A DNA stretch of 64,000 nucleotides from NCBI GenBank assembly GCA_964398885.1, contig CAYNOU010000003.1, forward strand, positions 6,981 through 70,980, read 5' to 3'. The stretch is from JAGMCF01 sp964398885. GTDB taxonomy: Bacteria > Cloacimonadota > Cloacimonadia > JGIOTU-2. The notes beneath the pieces are model-generated. The model did not search any database and was not told the DNA's origin. It saw only the letters and a list, made by a program, of their open reading frames with translations. Made by a program: the position numbers and the translations under genes. Shown here piece by piece: positions 60,129-64,000 of the stretch (within the stretch, counting starts at the first letter, position 1; every line of letters starts with the position of its first letter).

Positions 60129-60492
60129 AGAATGGATTCATAAAGCTGAAAATGATCTTTTAGATGCTGAAAATAATTTAAGATGTCCCCAAATCCCCAC
60201 TGATACAGTTTGCTTTCATTGCCAACAAGTTGCCGAAAAATATCTTAAAGCTTATTTGATTTCCCAAGATAAATCTTTCCCTAAAATTCATAATCTGCTT
60301 CGTTTAATGGAACTATCCAGGGAAATTGACCAAGATTTCTCAAAATTGAAAAATAATTTAATAATTCTAAATGATTATGCGGTTGAAATTCGTTATCCTG
60401 ATGATTGGTTTGAACCAACTGTTGATGATGCAAAAGAAGCATTTGAATTAGCCAAAGAAGTAAAAGAATTTGTATTATTAAAGATAAAATAA
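60112..60492 (+). CDS. HEPN-domain protein (toxin-antitoxin partner)
   Basis: The 126-aa helical protein is HEPN-like: EWIHKAENDLLDAENNL, then FHCQQVAEKYLKAYLISQDK, the hallmark helix, and a C-terminal EIRYPDDWFEP. The classical Rx4-6H RNase motif is not visible; the RYPD segment is common in the non-Rx4-6H HEPN group that pairs with MNT enzymes. The start at 60112 (MNELVKEW) is used; the longer frame to 60097 adds residues encoded inside the MNT gene. Toxic activity is inferred. Confidence 0.85.
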   Translation: MNELVKEWIHKAENDLLDAENNLRCPQIPTDTVCFHCQQVAEKYLKAYLISQDKSFPKIHNLLRLMELSREIDQDFSKLKNNLIILNDYAVEIRYPDDWFEPTVDDAKEAFELAKEVKEFVLLKIK

Positions 60493-60512
60493 CATTCAGA
60501 AAGGAGCAAAAA

Positions 60513-63329
60513 GTGAAAAATTGTATAAAACTCGTTTTCTTACTTACATTGCTATCTTTTCTTTTTACAGGAACAGCATTTGCAAAAATACTTCCTAATG
60601 ATGAACCAGTAGCCGGTCTCAAAGTAGAAGATGTTCCCTATGATGATGGTGGTGGTTTAATTATAAGTTGGAATCCTTTACACAAGGATAAGAAGATTAT
60701 TGAGTATCGTGTATATCGTGGCGTAACACCTGATTCTCTGTTTTATATTGGCAAGATTCCTGTGAATGTAAAAACTGGCGTCATTGGAGATACAATGAGG
60801 TTTATGGATCAGAGTTGGGTATTTTTCGTGGACGCCACTTCACCTGCTAAATTAAAAAGAGAAAAAGGACAGCGAAAAGGTGAAATTGGATATGATGTTC
60901 TGTATCGTAGAATGCCCAGAGATATGAAAGTGTATGGTCCAATATTGAAAGAGTATCAAATTCTTTGCGTAGTTCCCAATAAACCGTATTTCTATAAATC
61001 CAAAATGAGGGAATTTACTGAAATTGACACAACAGAAGAAGGTGAGGTTGATACAACTTCTACTATTATGTCTGGATTGAAATTAGAACAATTTAAATAT
61101 CTTCTCACAAAACAAATTGTTGGTAAAAAGTATTATTATGCTGTTCAAGCAGTTAATATGAATAGGACGACTTCACCATTATCTGAAATTGTGGCGGGTG
61201 TAACTACAGATGATCCACCAGAAAAGTTGAAAGAATTCTACGCAGTTACATATACTGATGCAGAAAAAATGCACTTTGAATGGACACTACCTACTTTCGC
61301 AGAAGATCAGAAACAATATAATATCTATCTTTATGATGAAAATGGAGAACAGCATAAAATCTTTACTCGCCCAGATGCATATCCATATACTCCACAAACA
61401 AATGCAATTGTTCCTTTCGATTCTATAAAAGTTAATTCTGAAACGTTTAATCCAGCAAACCTGCAATGGTATAAATTCAATATTGGGGAACAAGACAGAA
61501 AAGACCAAGAAACCCTTGCAAAAGACGAACCAATTCCTGCTGAAATTGTAGAAAATTCTTCAGAAGTTTTACCAAATCCAAATATACCTGAATATTTCAC
61601 AGTAGAAGACAATCCTTATGATAAAGGTGACCAAATCAGAATTTATTTTGATAAGCCATACTTTGGAATTTCCAAGCTAACCTATGATGACGATTTTACC
61701 AAATTATTTGTAAGCTACTTTATTAAAGATAATGACCTTTTCAAAGTTAAACGAATTACAATTAGTATAAATGGAACGAAACATATTGAATATGTTCTTG
61801 ATAATAAAGCAAAATTCAAAGTTAATTGGGAGTATCAGAAGCCAATGACAATTTCTGCAACATTTAAATGCAGTAATAAAGCAAAAAAATTATATAAAGA
61901 TGTAAAATTACCAGAAGATTATTCTATATCATATACTTTCTATTATGACAAAGATATGGAATTGGTAAGAGTGCAGGAACCTTCAGAAAAGAAATATAGT
62001 TATCAGGTTTATAAGCACAACAACAATAGTGATGTATATCGTTTTCCAAAACTACTATCCTATATGGAAAGAGAATATTTAGACAGAATTAACTATGAAG
62101 AGGTTATATTTCGTGGTGACCCCCAATTTCAACTTGATGATAAAAGACTTTATGTTTCAACTTATTTAGATGTTGGAAATTGGAAAGAAGAGCAACCATA
62201 CTATGTAGAACAGCTTTATCTTGAACAATTAGAAAAATTTACGAAAGATTTAACAAAAGAGATTCAAAAGTTAGAAAAGAAAGAGGAAGAAGCTACATCT
62301 GAAAAAGAAAAACAAGAAATTGAAAATACAATTAAAACTTACAAAGCCCACTATATTGAAGATATACCACCATGGGTTAGAGAAGCAAATGAGCAAGCAA
62401 CTGATAAAGCCAGAATGAAAATTTTGGACAAAGCACATTGTGACGCAAAGCGGACTTTCAAATATTTTATCAGAAAAACTGATGGAAAGGGGCATTTTGT
62501 TGATACGGAAGTTTATACTAAAAAAGATGGGGAGCAACATTTCTTTCCTATACCTAATTGGTATAACAATCGTCTGACCATAGTCTTAATTTCCGTCTTG
62601 ATTTTTGCTGCTTTAGTATATATTATGGTTAGAGCTGCTCGGAAAGGAAAGAAACTATATATAAGACCAATCGCGGGTATTGAGGAAATAGATAATGCTT
62701 TAGGAAGAGCCACAGAGATGGGTAGACCGATTCTATTTGTTCCAGGATTAAGTAGCATCAGTGATGTCGCCACATTAGCAGGGCTTGCAATCCTAAGCAG
62801 AGTTGCAAAAAAAGCTGCTGAATATGATACAAAAATTCTTGTGCCTGTTAGAGATTATATTGTATTGCCAATTGCACAGGAGATAGTGAAAGAAGCACAC
62901 TATGAAGCAGGCAGACCAGATACTTATGATAAGAATAGTGTATTCTTTATCACAACTGCACAGTTTGCTTTCGTCTCTGGTGTTAATGGTATTATGATTA
63001 GGGAAAAAACCGCTACTAATTTCTATATGGGAATGTTCTGGGCAGAATCTTTGCTTATGACTGAAACCGGTAGTATGACAGGTGCGGTTCAAATTGCAGG
63101 CACAGATGCTGTGTCACAGTTGCCTTTCTTTATTACAACCTGTGATTATACATTAATCGGTGAGGAATTATATGCTGCAAGTGCATATCTTTCCAGACAA
63201 CCTCTTATTCTTGGCACTCTGAAGGCACAGGATTATGTAAAACTTTTGATAGTAATTTCTGTGGTGGTGGGAACCATCCTTTCCACCTTACACTTAACAT
63301 TTTTCATGAATTGGTTTCCAATTGAGTAG
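60513..63329 (+). CDS. Large envelope protein with FN3-like ectodomain and DUF6754-like C-terminus
   Basis: This 938-aa protein begins with GTG (AAAGGAG upstream) and a signal peptide (LVFLLTLLSFLFTGTAFA). FN3-like domains (VEDVPYDDGGGLIISWNPLH; VTTDDPPEKLKEFYAVTYTD) and beta-rich regions occupy the first 560 residues, then a charged coiled coil (about 570-613, LEKKEEEATSEKEKQEIEN), a membrane helix (about 687-708, LTIVLISVLIFAALVYIMV) and a conserved domain (about 712-900) with RPILFVPGLSSISDVATLAG and GTDAVSQLPFFITTCDYTLI, plus a last helix (VKLLIVISVVVGTILSTL). The C-terminal part resembles what I recall as DUF6754. Function is unknown; it is co-oriented with a membrane protein gene 39 bp later. 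Confidence 0.7.
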   Translation: MKNCIKLVFLLTLLSFLFTGTAFAKILPNDEPVAGLKVEDVPYDDGGGLIISWNPLHKDKKIIEYRVYRGVTPDSLFYIGKIPVNVKTGVIGDTMRFMDQSWVFFVDATSPAKLKREKGQRKGEIGYDVLYRRMPRDMKVYGPILKEYQILCVVPNKPYFYKSKMREFTEIDTTEEGEVDTTSTIMSGLKLEQFKYLLTKQIVGKKYYYAVQAVNMNRTTSPLSEIVAGVTTDDPPEKLKEFYAVTYTDAEKMHFEWTLPTFAEDQKQYNIYLYDENGEQHKIFTRPDAYPYTPQTNAIVPFDSIKVNSETFNPANLQWYKFNIGEQDRKDQETLAKDEPIPAEIVENSSEVLPNPNIPEYFTVEDNPYDKGDQIRIYFDKPYFGISKLTYDDDFTKLFVSYFIKDNDLFKVKRITISINGTKHIEYVLDNKAKFKVNWEYQKPMTISATFKCSNKAKKLYKDVKLPEDYSISYTFYYDKDMELVRVQEPSEKKYSYQVYKHNNNSDVYRFPKLLSYMEREYLDRINYEEVIFRGDPQFQLDDKRLYVSTYLDVGNWKEEQPYYVEQLYLEQLEKFTKDLTKEIQKLEKKEEEATSEKEKQEIENTIKTYKAHYIEDIPPWVREANEQATDKARMKILDKAHCDAKRTFKYFIRKTDGKGHFVDTEVYTKKDGEQHFFPIPNWYNNRLTIVLISVLIFAALVYIMVRAARKGKKLYIRPIAGIEEIDNALGRATEMGRPILFVPGLSSISDVATLAGLAILSRVAKKAAEYDTKILVPVRDYIVLPIAQEIVKEAHYEAGRPDTYDKNSVFFITTAQFAFVSGVNGIMIREKTATNFYMGMFWAESLLMTETGSMTGAVQIAGTDAVSQLPFFITTCDYTLIGEELYAASAYLSRQPLILGTLKAQDYVKLLIVISVVVGTILSTLHLTFFMNWFPIE

Positions 63330-63337
63330 AAATGTCA

Positions 63338-63355
63338 TCCTCGCGAATGCGAGGA
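63338..63355. repeat. CCTCGC/GCGAGG palindrome next to a ribosome-binding site
   Basis: TCCTCGCGAATGCGAGGA lies in the 39-bp gap between the two envelope genes, directly before AAAGGAG, so its hairpin could hide or expose that site. Confidence 0.75.
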
Positions 63356-63368
63356 AAGGAGAAAAAAA

Positions 63369-63992
63369 ATGAAAAGAACAGCACCTTTATTAATTGTTAT
63401 AATTTTAGGATTTCTCTTCGTAGCTTATGTCTTTATTCCACATAAAGTTTCTGCTGATTTCTATGATTGGTATATGAAATGGATAAAAGTAATTAGTCCT
63501 TTTGCTGTGGTCTTGGGGGTTGGAAGCTTAGTTATGGTTCATAGGACTAAAATCAAGCGCAAAGCACCCAATTGGGGATACAGTACGGTTACTTTAGGGG
63601 CATTAGTTATAACCACACTTACAGGATTTATCTGGGGCATTCAGGAAGGAACACCTTTTATGTGGATTTTTAAGAATTTTAATGTTCCAATGGGTGCTAC
63701 TATGTTTTCGCTATTAGCTTTCTACATTGCTTCAGCTGCATATAAAGCCTTCCGTGCACGCTCAGTTGAAGCTACTGTGCTGTTAGTTGCTGCTGTTATT
63801 GTTATGCTTGGCAGGGTTTCTATTGGACAGGCAATTACTCATTGGATTCCTGATATTACTGAATGGATTTTAAATGTGCCCAATTTAGCTGCAAAAAGAG
63901 GAATTGGCTTAGGTGTTGGCTTAGGTATGACAGCCACTTCATTAAAAATTATGTTAGGAATTGAACGGTCATATCTGGGTGGAGGAAAATAA
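63369..63992 (+). CDS. Multi-spanning membrane protein, partner of the DUF6754-like protein
   Basis: I do not recognise this 207-aa protein. It has about six membrane helices (LLIVIILGFLFVAYVF first; VISPFAVVLGVGSLVMV; TVTLGALVITTLTGFIWGI; MGATMFSLLAFYIASAAY; ATVLLVAAVIVMLGRVSIG), short loops with Trp-Met-Lys and RARSVEAT, and a Gly-rich end (RGIGLGVGLGMTATSLKIML). It has a strong ribosome-binding site (AAAGGAG) and follows the DUF6754-like gene; GAAAGGAG at the window end shows a third gene starts right after it. Confidence 0.7.
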   Translation: MKRTAPLLIVIILGFLFVAYVFIPHKVSADFYDWYMKWIKVISPFAVVLGVGSLVMVHRTKIKRKAPNWGYSTVTLGALVITTLTGFIWGIQEGTPFMWIFKNFNVPMGATMFSLLAFYIASAAYKAFRARSVEATVLLVAAVIVMLGRVSIGQAITHWIPDITEWILNVPNLAAKRGIGLGVGLGMTATSLKIMLGIERSYLGGGK

Positions 63993-64000
63993 GAAAGGAG

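Overview
The window is AT-rich, gene-dense bacterial DNA with one 100-N scaffold gap (54111-54210), so it comes from a scaffolded draft, probably metagenomic. The lineage looks like the FCB superphylum, most likely Candidatus Cloacimonadota or a close relative. The reasons are many secreted proteins with FlgD/T9SS-like C-terminal sorting domains (YPNPF, then NIKGQ, then WDGKDENG, then SGIYFYQLK), a PorU-like C25 sortase, a PorV-like outer-membrane protein, B12-dependent methylmalonyl-CoA mutase and a GlmL/MutL-type protein. The phylum is inference from gene content; no rRNA lies in the window.

Layout. 1-785: end of an outer-membrane beta-barrel protein. 983-2648: a type II restriction-modification pair. 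2839-6764: a secreted repeat protein, a PP-loop tRNA-thiolation-like enzyme, a DUF4258/YgiT toxin-antitoxin pair and maf. 6968-8719: proS. 8936-26822: about 18 kb of paralogous secreted proteins (C25 and C10 peptidase-like, FN3/jelly-roll proteins, CapA-like, beta-helix) that share a C-terminal domain ending in (K/R)C(L/I)xL(K/R); two are broken by a stop or a frameshift. 26881-30622: dinB, a four-helix-bundle (S23-type) cassette, obg, dprA. 30891-39075 (minus strand): groES, a thioredoxin/TPR protein, an orphan sorting-domain fragment, a LysM-M23 peptidase, acylphosphatase, a very long GlmL-like protein and two sugar ABC permeases. 39153-39553: four tRNAs (Gln-CTG, Ser-GCT, Gln-TTG, Ser-TGA). 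39701-42796: nadK, pgsA, two membrane proteins, rpsT. 42845-49881: PorU-like sortase and a 956-aa secreted protein behind a structured leader. 49956-51839: O-antigen-ligase-like protein. 51958-54110: both methylmalonyl-CoA mutase parts. 54324-60492: SPFH protein, PorV-like protein, LeuC/LeuD-like dehydratase flanking an M23 lipoprotein, MNT/HEPN pair. 60513-63992: an uncharacterised two-gene envelope operon that continues past the window.

How it fits together. The sorting-domain proteins, PorU-like sortase and PorV-like barrel form a coherent secretion and surface-attachment theme. Methylmalonyl-CoA mutase and GlmL point to B12-dependent carbon-skeleton rearrangement in amino-acid or propionate metabolism.

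The most striking signal is not a gene. The window is peppered with short modular palindromes (TCCCGAT/ATCGGGA, TCCGCC/GGCGGA, CATTCCCAA/TTGGGAATG, CTTTGTG-type). They occur alone, nested in composite elements of about 104-157 bp ending GGAGTGC/GCACTCC, next to ribosome-binding sites and terminators, and, unusually, in frame inside many proteins, above all in two surface loops of the sorting domain. This resembles the palindromic elements known inside Rickettsia genes and is the best candidate here for something undescribed.
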